From positions 606,992-670,991 of the forward strand of contig NW_027327424.1 of assembly GCF_047675955.1 (NCBI RefSeq): a stretch of DNA of 64,000 bases. The letters run 5' to 3'. Position 1 is the first letter of the stretch. The number at the start of each line of letters is the position of its first letter. Under the pieces are notes generated by a model that was not told the origin of the DNA, made no database searches, and worked only from the letters and a program-made list of their open reading frames with translations. This document shows positions 22,101 through 34,047 of the stretch, piece after piece. The stretch is from Chlorocebus sabaeus. Taxonomy: Eukaryota > Chordata > Mammalia > Primates > Cercopithecidae. The position numbers and the translations under genes were made by a program.

Positions 22101-25100
22101 TGGTGAAAAAGGAAATATCTTCCGTTCAAAACTGGGAAGAAGCTTTCTGAGAAACTGTTCTGTGTTCTGTTAATTCATCTCACAGAGTTACATCTTTCCC
22201 TTCAAGAAGCCTTTCGCTAAGGCTGTTCTTGTGGAATTGGCAAAGGGATATTTGGAAGCCCATAGAGGGCTATGGTGAAAAAGTAAATATCTTCCGTTCA
22301 AAACTGGAAAAAAGCTTTCTGAGAAACTGCTCTGTGTTCTCTGAATTCATCTCACAGAATTACATCTTTCCCTTCAAGAAGCCTTTCGCTGAGGCTGTTC
22401 TTGTGGAATTGGCAAAGGGATATTTGGAAGCCCATAGAGGGCTACGGTGAAAAAGGAAATATCTTCCGTTCAAAACTGGAAAGAAGCTTTCTGAGAAACT
22501 GCTCTGTGTTCTGTGAATTCATCTCACAGAGTTACATCTTTCCCTTCAAGAAGCCTTTCGCTAAGGCTGTTCTTGTGGAATTGGCAAAGGGATATTTGGA
22601 AGCCCTTAGAGGGCTATGGTGAAAAAGGAAATATCTTCCGTTCAAAACTGGAAAGAAGCTTTCTGAGAAACTACTCTGTGTTCTGTGAATTCATCTCACA
22701 GAGTTACATCTTTCCCTTCAAGAAGCCTTTCGCTAAGGCTGTTCTTGTGGAATTGGCAAAGGGATATTTGGAAGCCCATAGAGGGCTATGGTGAAAAAGG
22801 AAATATCTTCCGTTCAAAAATGGAAAGAAGCTTTCTGAGAAACTGCTCTGTGTTCTGTGAATTCATCTCACAGAGTTACATCTTTCCCTTCAAGAAGCCT
22901 TTCGCTAAGGCTGTTCTTGTGGAATTGGCAAAGGGATATTTGGAAGCCCATAGAGGGCTATGGTGAAAAAGGAAATATCTTCCGTTCAAAACTGGAAAGA
23001 AGCTTTCTGAGAAACTGCTCTGTGTTCTGTGAATTCATCTCACAGAGTTACATCTTTCCCTTCAAGAAGCCTTTCGCTAAGGCTGTTCTTGTGGAATTGG
23101 CAAAGGGATATTTGGAAGCCCATAGAAGGCTATGGTGAAAAAGGAAATATCTTCCGTTCAAAACTGGAAAGAAGCTTTCTGAGAAACTACTCTGTGTTCT
23201 GTGAATTCATCTCACAGAGTTACATCTTTCCCTTCAAGAAGCCTTTCGCTAAGGCTGTTCTTGTGGAATTGGCAAAGGGATATTTGGAAGCCCATAGAGG
23301 GCTATGGTGAAAAAGGAAATATCTTCCGTTCAAAACTGGAAAGAAGCTTTCTGAGAAACTGCTCTGTGTTCTGTGAATTCATCTCACAGAGTTACATCTT
23401 TCCCTTCAAGAAGCCTTTCGCTAAGGCTGTTCTTGTGGAATTGGCAAAGGGATATTTGGAAGCCCATAGATGTCTATGGTGAAAAAGGAAATATCTTCCG
23501 TTCAAAACTGGAAAGAAGCTTTCTGAGAAACTGCTCTGGGTTCTGTTAATTCATCTCACAGAGTTACATCTTTCCCTTCAAGAAGCCTTTCGCTAAGGCT
23601 GTTCTTGTGGAATTGGCAAAGGGATATTTGGAAGCCCATAGAGGGCTATGGTGAAAAAGGAAATATCTTCCGTTCAAAACTGGAAAGAAGCTTTCTGAGA
23701 AACTGCTCTGTGTTCTCTGAATTCATCTCACAGAGTTACATCTTTCCCTTCAAGAAGCCTTTCGCTGAGGCTGTTCTTGTGGAATTGGCAAAGGGATATT
23801 TGGAAGCCCATAGAGGGCTATGGTGAAAAAGGAAATATCTTCCGTTCAAAACTGGAAAGAAGCTTTCTGAGAAACTGCTCTGTGTTCTGTGAATTCATCT
23901 CACAGAGTTACATCTTTCCCTTCAAGAAGCCTTTCGCTAAGGCTGTTCTTGTGGAATTGGCAAAGGGATATTTGGAAGCCCTTAGAGGGCTATGGTGAAA
24001 AAGGAAATATCTTCCGTTCAAAACTGGAAAGAAGCTTTCTGAGAAACTGCTCTGTGTTCTGTTAATTCATCTCACAGAGTTACATCTTTCCCTTCAAGAA
24101 GCCTTTCGCTGAGGCTGTTCTTGTGGAATTGGCAAAGGGATATTTGGAAGCCCATAGAGGGCTATGGTGAAAAAGGAAATATCTTCCGTTCAAAACTGGA
24201 AAGAAGCTTTCTGAGAAACTGCTCTGTGTTCTGTTAATTCATCTCACAGAGTTACATCTTTCCCTTCAAGAAGCCTTTCGCTAAGGCTGTTCTTGTGGAA
24301 TTGGCAAAGCGATATTTGGAAGCCCATAGAGGCCTATGGTGAAAAAGGAAATATCTTCCGTTCAAAACTGGAAAGAAGCTTTCTGAGAAACTGCTCTGTG
24401 TTCTGTGAATTCATCTCACAGAGTTACATCTTTCCCTTCAAGAAGCCTTTCGCTAAGGCTGTTCTTGTGGAATTGGCAAAGGGATATTTGGAAGCCCATA
24501 GAAGGCTATGGTGAAAAAGGAAATATCTTCCGTTCAAAACTGGAAAGAAGCTTTCTGAGAAACTGCTCTGTGTTCTGTGAATTCATCTCACAGAGTTACA
24601 TCTTTCCCTTCAAGAAGCCTTTCGCTAAGGCTGCTCTTGTGGAATTGGCAAAGGGATATTTGGAAGCCCATAGAGGGCTATGGTGAAAAAGGAAATATCT
24701 TCCGTTCAAAACTGGAAAGAAGCTTTCTGAGAAACTGCTCTGTGTTCTGTTAATTCATCTCACAGAGTTACATCTTTCCCTTCAAGAAGCCTTTCGCTAA
24801 GGCTGTTCTTGTGGAATTGGCAAAGGGATATTTGGAAGCCCATAGAGGGCTATGGTGAAAAAGGAAATATCTTCCGTTCAAAACTGGAAAGAAGCTTTCT
24901 GAGAAACTGCTCTGTGTTCTGTGAATTCATCTCCAAGAGTTACATTTTTCCCTTCAAGAAGCCTTTCGCTAAGGCTGTTCTTGTGGAATTGGCAAAGGGA
25001 TATTTGGAAGCCCATAGAGGACTATGGTGAAAAAGGAAATATCTTCCGTTCAAAACTGGAAAGAAGCTTTCTGAGAAACTGTTCTGTGTTCTGTTAATTC

Positions 25101-25103
25101 ATC
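16160..25103 (+). repeat. HOR family C, copy 1: 52-monomer unit (8,944 bp)
   Basis: Markers repeat at an offset of exactly 8,944 bp (52 x 172): CTCCAAGAG at ~16,676 and ~25,620; GCTCAGG at ~18,778 and ~27,722; TAGATGGCT at ~18,824 and ~27,768; AAAGAAAATATC at ~20,046 and ~28,990; GTTTTTGTGG at ~21,882 and ~30,826; AAAGTAAATATC at ~22,281 and ~31,225. Differences from copy 2 are few, for example CATAAAGGTCT at ~22,092, ACTACTCTG at ~22,673 and AAATGGATA at ~16,397. Unit limits are approximate because identity fades at ~16.15 kb and ~34.13 kb. Confidence 0.9.
17500..22270 (+). repeat. Internal 15-monomer (2,580 bp) duplication inside family C unit
   Basis: About 17.5-19.7 kb and 20.1-22.27 kb share variant order at an offset of 2,580 bp (15 x 172). 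Shared markers: GCGATATTT with AGGCCT then AAGGCT loops (~17,772-17,968 and ~20,352-20,548), TTCCTTTC plus CAGAATTACATC (~18,167 onward and ~20,747 onward), TAGATGGCT, AATATATTCC (~19,190 and ~21,770), CTTAGAGGGCTACGG (~19,337 and ~21,917), TTCGTTAAGG and ACTGGGAAG. They differ at TTAATTC (~18,386) versus TGAATTC (~20,966) and at GCTCAGG versus GCTAAGG. The same pair is found in copy 2 at ~26.4 and ~29.0 kb. Confidence 0.85.
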
Positions 25104-28100
25104 TCACAGAGTTACATCTTTCCCTTCAAGAAGCCTTTCGCTAAGGCTGTTCTTGTGGAATTGGCAAAGGGATATTTGGAAGCCCATAGAGGGCTATGGT
25201 GAAAAAGGAAATATCTTCCGTTCAAAACTGGAAAGAAGCTTTCTGAGAAACTGCTCTGTGTTCTGTGAATTCATCTCACAGAGTTACATCTTTCCCTTCA
25301 AGAAGCCTTTCGCTAAGGCTGCTCTTGTGGAATTGGCAAAGGGATATTTGGAAGCCCATAGAGGGCTATGGTGAAAAAGGAAATATCTTCCGTTCAAAAC
25401 TGGAAAGAAGCTTTCTGAGAAACTGCTCTGTGTTCTGTTAATTCATCTCACAGAGTTACATCTTTCCCTTCAAGAAGCCTTTCGCTAAGGCTGTTCTTGT
25501 GGAATTGGCAAAGGGATATTTGGAAGCCCATAGAGGGCTATGGTGAAAAAGGAAATATCTTCCGTTCAAAACTGGAAAGAAGCTTTCTGAGAAACTGCTC
25601 TGTGTTCTGTGAATTCATCTCCAAGAGTTACATTTTTCCCTTCAAGAAGCCTTTCGCTAAGGCTGTTCTTGTGGAATTGGCAAAGGGATATTTGGAAGCC
25701 CATAGAGGACTATGGTGAAAAAGGAAATATCTTCCGTTCAAAACTGGAAAGAAGCTTTCTGAGAAACTGTTCTGTGTTCTGTTAATTCATCTCACAGAGT
25801 TACATCTTTCCCTTCAAGAAGCCTTTCGCTAAGGCTGTTCTTGTGGAATTGGCAAAGGGATATTTGGAAGCCCATAGATGTCTATGGTGAAAAAGGAAAT
25901 ATCTTCCGTTCAAAACTGGAAAGAAGCTTTCTGAGAAACTGCTCTGGGTTCTGTTAATTCATCTCACAGAGTTACATCTTTCCCTTCAAGAAGCCTTTCG
26001 CTAAGGCTGTTCTTGTGGAATTGGCAAAGGGATATTTGGAAGCCCATAGAGGCCTATGGTGAAAAAGGAAATATCTTCCGTTCAAAACTGGAAAGAAGCT
26101 TTCTGAGAAACTGCTCTGTGTTCTGTGAATTCATCTCACAGAATTACATCTTTCCCTTCAAGAAGCCTTTCGCTAAGGCTGTTCTTGTGGAATTGGCAAA
26201 GCGATATTTGGAAGCCCATAGAGGGCTATGGTGAAAAAGGAAATATCTTCCGTTCAAAACTGGAAAGAAGCTTTCTGAGAAACTGCTCTGTGTTCTGTGA
26301 ATTCATCTCACAGAGTTACATCTTTCCCTTCAAGAAGCCTTTCGCTAAGGCTGTTCTTGTGGAATTGGCAAAGGGATATTTGGAAGCCCATAGAGGCCTA
26401 TGGTGAAAAAGGAAATATCTTCCGTTCAAAACTGGAAAGAAGCTTTCTGAGAAACTGCTCTGTGTTCTGTGAATTCATCTCACAGAGTTACATCTTTCCC
26501 TTCAAGAAGCCTTTCGCTAAGGCTGTTCTTGTGGAATTGGCAAAGGGATATTTGGAAGCCCATAGAGGGCTATGGTGAAAAAGGAAATATCTTCCGTTCA
26601 AAACTGGAAAGAAGCTTTCTGAGAAACTGCTCTGTGTTCTGTGAATTCATCTCACAGAGTTACATCTTTCCCTTCAAGAAGCCTTTCGCTAAGGCTGTTC
26701 TTGTGGAATTGGCAAAGCGATATTTGGAAGCCCATAGAGGCCTATGGTGAAAAAGGAAATATCTTCCGTTCAAAACTGGAAAGAAGCTTTCTGAGAAACT
26801 GCTCTGTGTTCTGTGAATTCATCTCACAGAGTTACATCTTTCCCTTCAAGAAGCCTTTCGCTAAGGCTGTTCTTGTGGAATTGGCAAAGGGATATTTGGA
26901 AGCCCATAGAAGGCTATGGTGAAAAAGGAAATATCTTCCGTTCAAAACTGGAAAGAAGCTTTCTGAGAAACTGTTCTGTGTTCTGTTAATTCATCTCACA
27001 GAGTTACATCTTTCCCTTCAAGAAGCCTTTCGCTAAGGCTGTTCTTGTGGAATTGGCAAAGGGATATTTGGAAGCCCATAGAGGCCTATGGTGAAAAAGG
27101 AAATATCTTCCTTTCAAAACTGGAAAGAAGCTTTCTGAGAAACTGCTCTGTGTTCTGTGAATTCATCTCACAGAATTACATCTTTCCCTTCAAGAAGCCT
27201 TTCGCTAAGGCTGTTCTTGTGGAATTGGCAAAGCGATATTTGGAAGCCCATAGAGGGCTATGGTGAAAAAGGAAATATCTTCCGTTCAAAACTGGAAAGA
27301 AGCTTTCTGAGAAACTGCTCTGTGTTCTGTTAATTCATCTCACAGAGTTACATCTTTCCCTTCAAGAAGCCTTTCGCTAAGGCTGTTCTTGTGGAATTGG
27401 CAAAGGGATATTTGGAAGCCCATAGAGGCCTATGGTGAAAAAGGAAATATCTTCCGTTCAAAACTGGAAAGAAGCTTTCTGAGAAACTGCTCTGTGTTCT
27501 GTGAATTCATCTCACAGAGTTACATCTTTCCCTTCAAGAAGCCTTTCGCTAAGGCTGTTCTTGTGGAATTGGCAAAGGGATATTTGGAAGCCCATAGAGG
27601 GCTATGGTGAAAAAGGAAATATCTTCCGTTCAAAACTGGAAAGAAGCTTTCTGAGAAACTGCTCTGTGTTCTGTGAATTCATCTCACAGAGTTACATCTT
27701 TCCCTTCAAGAAGCCTTTCGCTCAGGCTGTTCTTGTGGAATTGGCAAAGGGATATTTGGAAGCCCATAGATGGCTATGGTGAAAAAGGAAATATCTTCCG
27801 TTCAAAACTGGAAAGAAGCTTTCTGAGAAACTGCTCTGTGTTCTGTGAATTCATCTCACAGAGTTACATCTTTCCCTTCAAGAAGCCTTTCGCTAAGGCT
27901 GTTCTTGTGGAATTGGCAAAGGGATATTTGGAAGCCCATAGAGGGCTATGGTGAAAAAGGAAATATCTTCCGTTCAAAACTGGAAAGAAGCTTTCTGAGA
28001 AACTGCTCTGTGTTCTGTGAATTCATCTCACAGAGTTACATCTTTCCCTTCAAGAAGCCTTTCGCTGAGGCTGTTCTTGTGGAATTGGCAAAGGGATATT

Positions 28101-31100
28101 TGGAAGCCCATAGAGGGCTATGGTGAAAAAGGAAATATATTCCGTTCAAAACTGGAAAGAAGCTTTCTGAGAAACTGCTCTGTGTTTTGTTAATTCATCT
28201 CACAGAGTTACATCTTTCCCTTCAAGAAGCCTTTCGCTGAGGCTGTTCTTGTGGAATTGGCAAAGGGATATTTGGAAGCCCTTAGAGGGCTACGGTGAAA
28301 AAGGAAATATCTTCCGTTCAAAACTGGAAAGAAGCTTTCTGAGAAACTGCTCTGTGTTCTGTGAATTCATCTCACAGAGTTACATCTTTCCCTTCAAGAA
28401 GCCTTTCGTTAAGGCTGTTCTTGTGGAATTGGCAAAGGGATATTTGGAAGCCCATAGAGGACTATGGTGAAAAAGGAAATATCTTCCGTTCAAAACTGGG
28501 AAGAAGCTTTCTGAGAAACTGTTCTGTGTTCTGTTAATTCATCTCACAGAGTTACATCTTTCCCTTCAAGAAGCCTTTCGCTAAGGCTGTTCTTGTGGAA
28601 TTGGCAAAGGGATATTTGGAAGCCCATAGAGGGCTATGGTGAAAAAGGAAATATCTTCCGTTCAAAACTGGAAAGAAGCTTTCTGAGAAACTGCTCTGTG
28701 TTCTGTGAATTCATCTCACAGAGTTACATCTTTCCCTTCAAGAAGCCTTTCGCTAAGGCTGTTCTTGTGGAATTGGCAAAGGGATATTTGGAAGCCCATA
28801 GAGGGCTATGGTGAAAAAGGAAATATCTTCCGTTCAAAACTGGAAAGAAGCTTTCTGAGAAACTGCTCTGTGTTCTGTGAATTCATCTCACAGAGTTACA
28901 TCTTTCCCTTCAAGAAGCCTTTCGCTAAGGCTGTTCTTGTGGAATTGGCAAAGGGATATTTGGAAGCCCATAGAGGGCTATGGTGAAAAAGAAAATATCT
29001 TCCGTTCAAAACTGGAAAGAAGCTTTCTGAGAAACTGCTCTGTGTTCTGTGAATTCATCTCACAGAGTTACATCTTTCCCTTCAAGAAGCCTTTCGCTAA
29101 GGCTGTTCTTGTGGAATTGGCAAAGGGATATTTGGAAGCCCATAGAGGGCTATGGTGAAAAAGGAAATATCTTCCGTTCAAAACTGGAAAGAAGCTTTCT
29201 GAGAAACTGCTCTGTGTTCTGTGAATTCATCTCACAGAGTTACATCTTTCCCTTCAAGAAGCCTTTCGCTAAGGCTGTTCTTGTGGAATTGGCAAAGCGA
29301 TATTTGGAAGCCCATAGAGGCCTATGGTGAAAAAGGAAATATCTTCCGTTCAAAACTGGAAAGAAGCTTTCTGAGAAACTGCTCTGTGTTCTGTGAATTC
29401 ATCTCACAGAGTTACATCTTTCCCTTCAAGAAGCCTTTCGCTAAGGCTGTTCTTGTGGAATTGGCAAAGGGATATTTGGAAGCCCATAGAAGGCTATGGT
29501 GAAAAAGGAAATATCTTCCGTTCAAAACTGGAAAGAAGCTTTCTGAGAAACTGTTCTGTGTTCTGTTAATTCATCTCACAGAGTTACATCTTTCCCTTCA
29601 AGAAGCCTTTCGCTAAGGCTGTTCTTGTGGAATTGGCAAAGGGATATTTGGAAGCCCATAGAGGCCTATGGTGAAAAAGGAAATATCTTCCTTTCAAAAC
29701 TGGAAAGAAGCTTTCTGAGAAACTGCTCTGTGTTCTGTGAATTCATCTCACAGAATTACATCTTTCCCTTCAAGAAGCCTTTCGCTAAGGCTGTTCTTGT
29801 GGAATTGGCAAAGCGATATTTGGAAGCCCATAGAGGGCTATGGTGAAAAAGGAAATATCTTCCGTTCAAAACTGGAAAGAAGCTTTCTGAGAAACTGCTC
29901 TGTGTTCTGTGAATTCATCTCACAGAGTTACATCTTTCCCTTCAAGAAGCCTTTCGCTAAGGCTGTTCTTGTGGAATTGGCAAAGGGATATTTGGAAGCC
30001 CATAGAGGCCTATGGTGAAAAAGGAAATATCTTCCGTTCAAAACTGGAAAGAAGCTTTCTGAGAAACTGCTCTGTGTTCTGTGAATTCATCTCACAGAGT
30101 TACATCTTTCCCTTCAAGAAGCCTTTCGCTAAGGCTGTTCTTGTGGAATTGGCAAAGGGATATTTGGAAGCCCATAGAGGGCTATGGTGAAAAAGGAAAT
30201 ATCTTCCGTTCAAAACTGGAAAGAAGCTTTCTGAGAAACTGCTCTGTGTTCTGTGAATTCATCTCACAGAGTTACATCTTTCCCTTCAAGAAGCCTTTCG
30301 CTAAGGCTGTTCTTGTGGAATTGGCAAAGGGATATTTGGAAGCCCATAGATGGCTATGGTGAAAAAGGAAATATCTTCCGTTCAAAACTGGAAAGAAGCT
30401 TTCTGAGAAACTGCTCTGTGTTCTGTGAATTCATCTCACAGAGTTACATCTTTCCCTTCAAGAAGCCTTTCGCTAAGGCTGTTCTTGTGGAATTGGCAAA
30501 GGGATATTTGGAAGCCCATAGAGGGCTATGGTGAAAAAGGAAATATCTTCCGTTCAAAACTGGAAAGAAGCTTTCTGAGAAACTGCTCTGTGTTCTGTGA
30601 ATTCATCTCACAGAGTTACATCTTTCCCTTCAAGAAGCCTTTCGCTGAGGCTGTTCTTGTGGAATTGGCAAAGGGATATTTGGAAGCCCATAGAGGGCTA
30701 TGGTGAAAAAGGAAATATATTCCGTTCAAAACTGGAAAGAAGCTTTCTGAGAAACTGCTCTGTGTTTTGTTAATTCATCTCACAGAGTTACATCTTTCCC
30801 TTCAAGAAGCCTTTCGCTAAGGCTGTTTTTGTGGAATTGGCAAAGGGATATTTGGAAGCCCTTAGAGGGCTACGGTGAAAAAGGAAATATCTTCCGTTCA
30901 AAACTGGAAAGAAGCTTTCTGAGAAACTGCTCTGTGTTCTGTGAATTCATCTCACAGAGTTACATCTTTCCCTTCAAGAAGCCTTTCGTTAAGGCTGTTC
31001 TTGTGGAATTGGCAAAGGGATATTTGGAAGCCCATAGAGGTCTATGGTGAAAAAGGAAATATCTTCCGTTCAAAACTGGGAAGAAGCTTTCTGAGAAACT

Positions 31101-34047
31101 GTTCTGTGTTCTGTTAATTCATCTCACAGAGTTACATCTTTCCCTTCAAGAAGCCTTTCGCTAAGGCTGTTCTTGTGGAATTGGCAAAGGGATATTTGGA
31201 AGCCCATAGAGGGCTATGGTGAAAAAGTAAATATCTTCCGTTCAAAACTGGAAAAAAGCTTTCTGAGAAACTGCTCTGTGTTCTCTGAATTCATCTCACA
31301 GAATTACATCTTTCCCTTCAAGAAGCCTTTCGCTGAGGCTGTTCTTGTGGAATTGGCAAAGGGATATTTGGAAGCCCATAGAGGGCTACGGTGAAAAAGG
31401 AAATATCTTCCGTTCAAAACTGGAAAGAAGCTTTCTGAGAAACTGCTCTGTGTTCTGTGAATTCATCTCACAGAGTTACATCTTTCCCTTCAAGAAGCCT
31501 TTCGCTAAGGCTGTTCTTGTGGAATTGGCAAAGGGATATTTGGAAGCCCTTAGAGGGCTATGGTGAAAAAGGAAATATCTTCCGTTCAAAACTGGAAAGA
31601 AGCTTTCTGAGAAACTGCTCTGTGTTCTGTGAATTCATCTCACAGAGTTACATCTTTCCCTTCAAGAAGCCTTTCGCTAAGGCTGTTCTTGTGGAATTGG
31701 CAAAGGGATATTTGGAAGCCCATAGAGGGCTATGGTGAAAAAGGAAATATCTTCCGTTCAAAAATGGAAAGAAGCTTTCTGAGAAACTGCTCTGTGTTCT
31801 GTGAATTCATCTCACAGAGTTACATCTTTCCCTTCAAGAAGCCTTTCGCTAAGGCTGTTCTTGTGGAATTGGCAAAGGGATATTTGGAAGCCCATAGAGG
31901 GCTATGGTGAAAAAGGAAATATCTTCCGTTCAAAACTGGAAAGAAGCTTTCTGAGAAACTGCTCTGTGTTCTGTGAATTCATCTCACAGAGTTACATCTT
32001 TCCCTTCAAGAAGCCTTTCGCTAAGGCTGTTCTTGTGGAATTGGCAAAGGGATATTTGGAAGCCCATAGAAGGCTATGGTGAAAAAGGAAATATCTTCCG
32101 TTCAAAACTGGAAAGAAGCTTTCTGAGAAACTACTCTGTGTTCTGTGAATTCATCTCACAGAGTTACATCTTTCCCTTCAAGAAGCCTTTCGCTAAGGCT
32201 GTTCTTGTGGAATTGGCAAAGGGATATTTGGAAGCCCATAGAGGGCTATGGTGAAAAAGGAAATATCTTCCGTTCAAAACTGGAAAGAAGCTTTCTGAGA
32301 AACTGCTCTGTGTTCTGTGAATTCATCTCACAGAGTTACATCTTTCCCTTCAAGAAGCCTTTCGCTAAGGCTGTTCTTGTGGAATTGGCAAAGGGATATT
32401 TGGAAGCCCATAGATGTCTATGGTGAAAAAGGAAATATCTTCCGTTCAAAACTGGAAAGAAGCTTTCTGAGAAACTGCTCTGGGTTCTGTTAATTCATCT
32501 CACAGAGTTACATCTTTCCCTTCAAGAAGCCTTTCGCTAAGGCTGTTCTTGTGGAATTGGCAAAGGGATATTTGGAAGCCCATAGAGGGCTATGGTGAAA
32601 AAGGAAATATCTTCCGTTCAAAACTGGAAAGAAGCTTTCTGAGAAACTGCTCTGTGTTCTCTGAATTCATCTCACAGAGTTACATCTTTCCCTTCAAGAA
32701 GCCTTTCGCTGAGGCTGTTCTTGTGGAATTGGCAAAGGGATATTTGGAAGCCCATAGAGGGCTATGGTGAAAAAGGAAATATCTTCCGTTCAAAACTGGA
32801 AAGAAGCTTTCTGAGAAACTGCTCTGTGTTCTGTGAATTCATCTCACAGAGTTACATCTTTCCCTTCAAGAAGCCTTTCGCTAAGGCTGTTCTTGTGGAA
32901 TTGGCAAAGGGATATTTGGAAGCCCTTAGAGGGCTATGGTGAAAAAGGAAATATCTTCCGTTCAAAACTGGAAAGAAGCTTTCTGAGAAACTGCTCTGTG
33001 TTCTGTTAATTCATCTCACAGAGTTACATCTTTCCCTTCAAGAAGCCTTTCGCTGAGGCTGTTCTTGTGGAATTGGCAAAGGGATATTTGGAAGCCCATA
33101 GAGGGCTATGGTGAAAAAGGAAATATCTTCCGTTCAAAACTGGAAAGAAGCTTTCTGAGAAACTGCTCTGTGTTCTGTTAATTCATCTCACAGAGTTACA
33201 TCTTTCCCTTCAAGAAGCCTTTCGCTAAGGCTGTTCTTGTGGAATTGGCAAAGCGATATTTGGAAGCCCATAGAGGCCTATGGTGAAAAAGGAAATATCT
33301 TCCGTTCAAAACTGGAAAGAAGCTTTCTGAGAAACTGCTCTGTGTTCTGTGAATTCATCTCACAGAGTTACATCTTTCCCTTCAAGAAGCCTTTCGCTAA
33401 GGCTGTTCTTGTGGAATTGGCAAAGGGATATTTGGAAGCCCATAGAAGGCTATGGTGAAAAAGGAAATATCTTCCGTTCAAAACTGGAAAGAAGCTTTCT
33501 GAGAAACTGCTCTGTGTTCTGTGAATTCATCTCACAGAGTTACATCTTTCCCTTCAAGAAGCCTTTCGCTAAGGCTGCTCTTGTGGAATTGGCAAAGGGA
33601 TATTTGGAAGCCCATAGAAGGCTATGGTGAAAAAGGAAATATCTTCCGTTCAAAACTGGAAAGAAGCTTTCTGAGAAACTGCTCTGTGTTCTGTTAATTC
33701 ATCTCACAGAGTTACATCTTTCCCTTCAAGAAGCCTTTCGCTAAGGCTGTTCTTGTGGAATTGGCAAAGGGATATTTGGAAGCCCATAGAGGGCTATGGT
33801 GAAAAAGGAAATATCTTCCGTTCAAAACTGGAAAGAAGCTTTCTGAGAAACTGCTCTGTGTTCTGTGAATTCATCTCCAAGAGTTACATTTTTCCCTTCA
33901 AGAAGCCTTTCGCTAAGGCTGTTCTTGTGGAATTGGCAAAGGGATATTTGGAAGCCCATAGAGGACTATGGTGAAAAAGGAAATATCTTCCGTTCAAAAC
34001 TGGAAAGAAGCTTTCTGAGAAACTGTTCTGTGTTCTGTTAATTCATC
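25104..34047 (+). repeat. HOR family C, copy 2: 52-monomer unit (8,944 bp)
   Basis: Second tandem copy of the 8,944-bp unit, with the same marker order and no net indel relative to copy 1. It differs at ~31,036 (CATAGAGGTCT), ~31,617 (ACTGCTCTG) and ~33,616 (CATAGAAGGCT where copy 1 has AGGG). Identity to copy 1 ends near 34,130, where TAGATGTCT replaces TAGAGGGCT, so exactly two copies are present in tandem. Confidence 0.9.
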
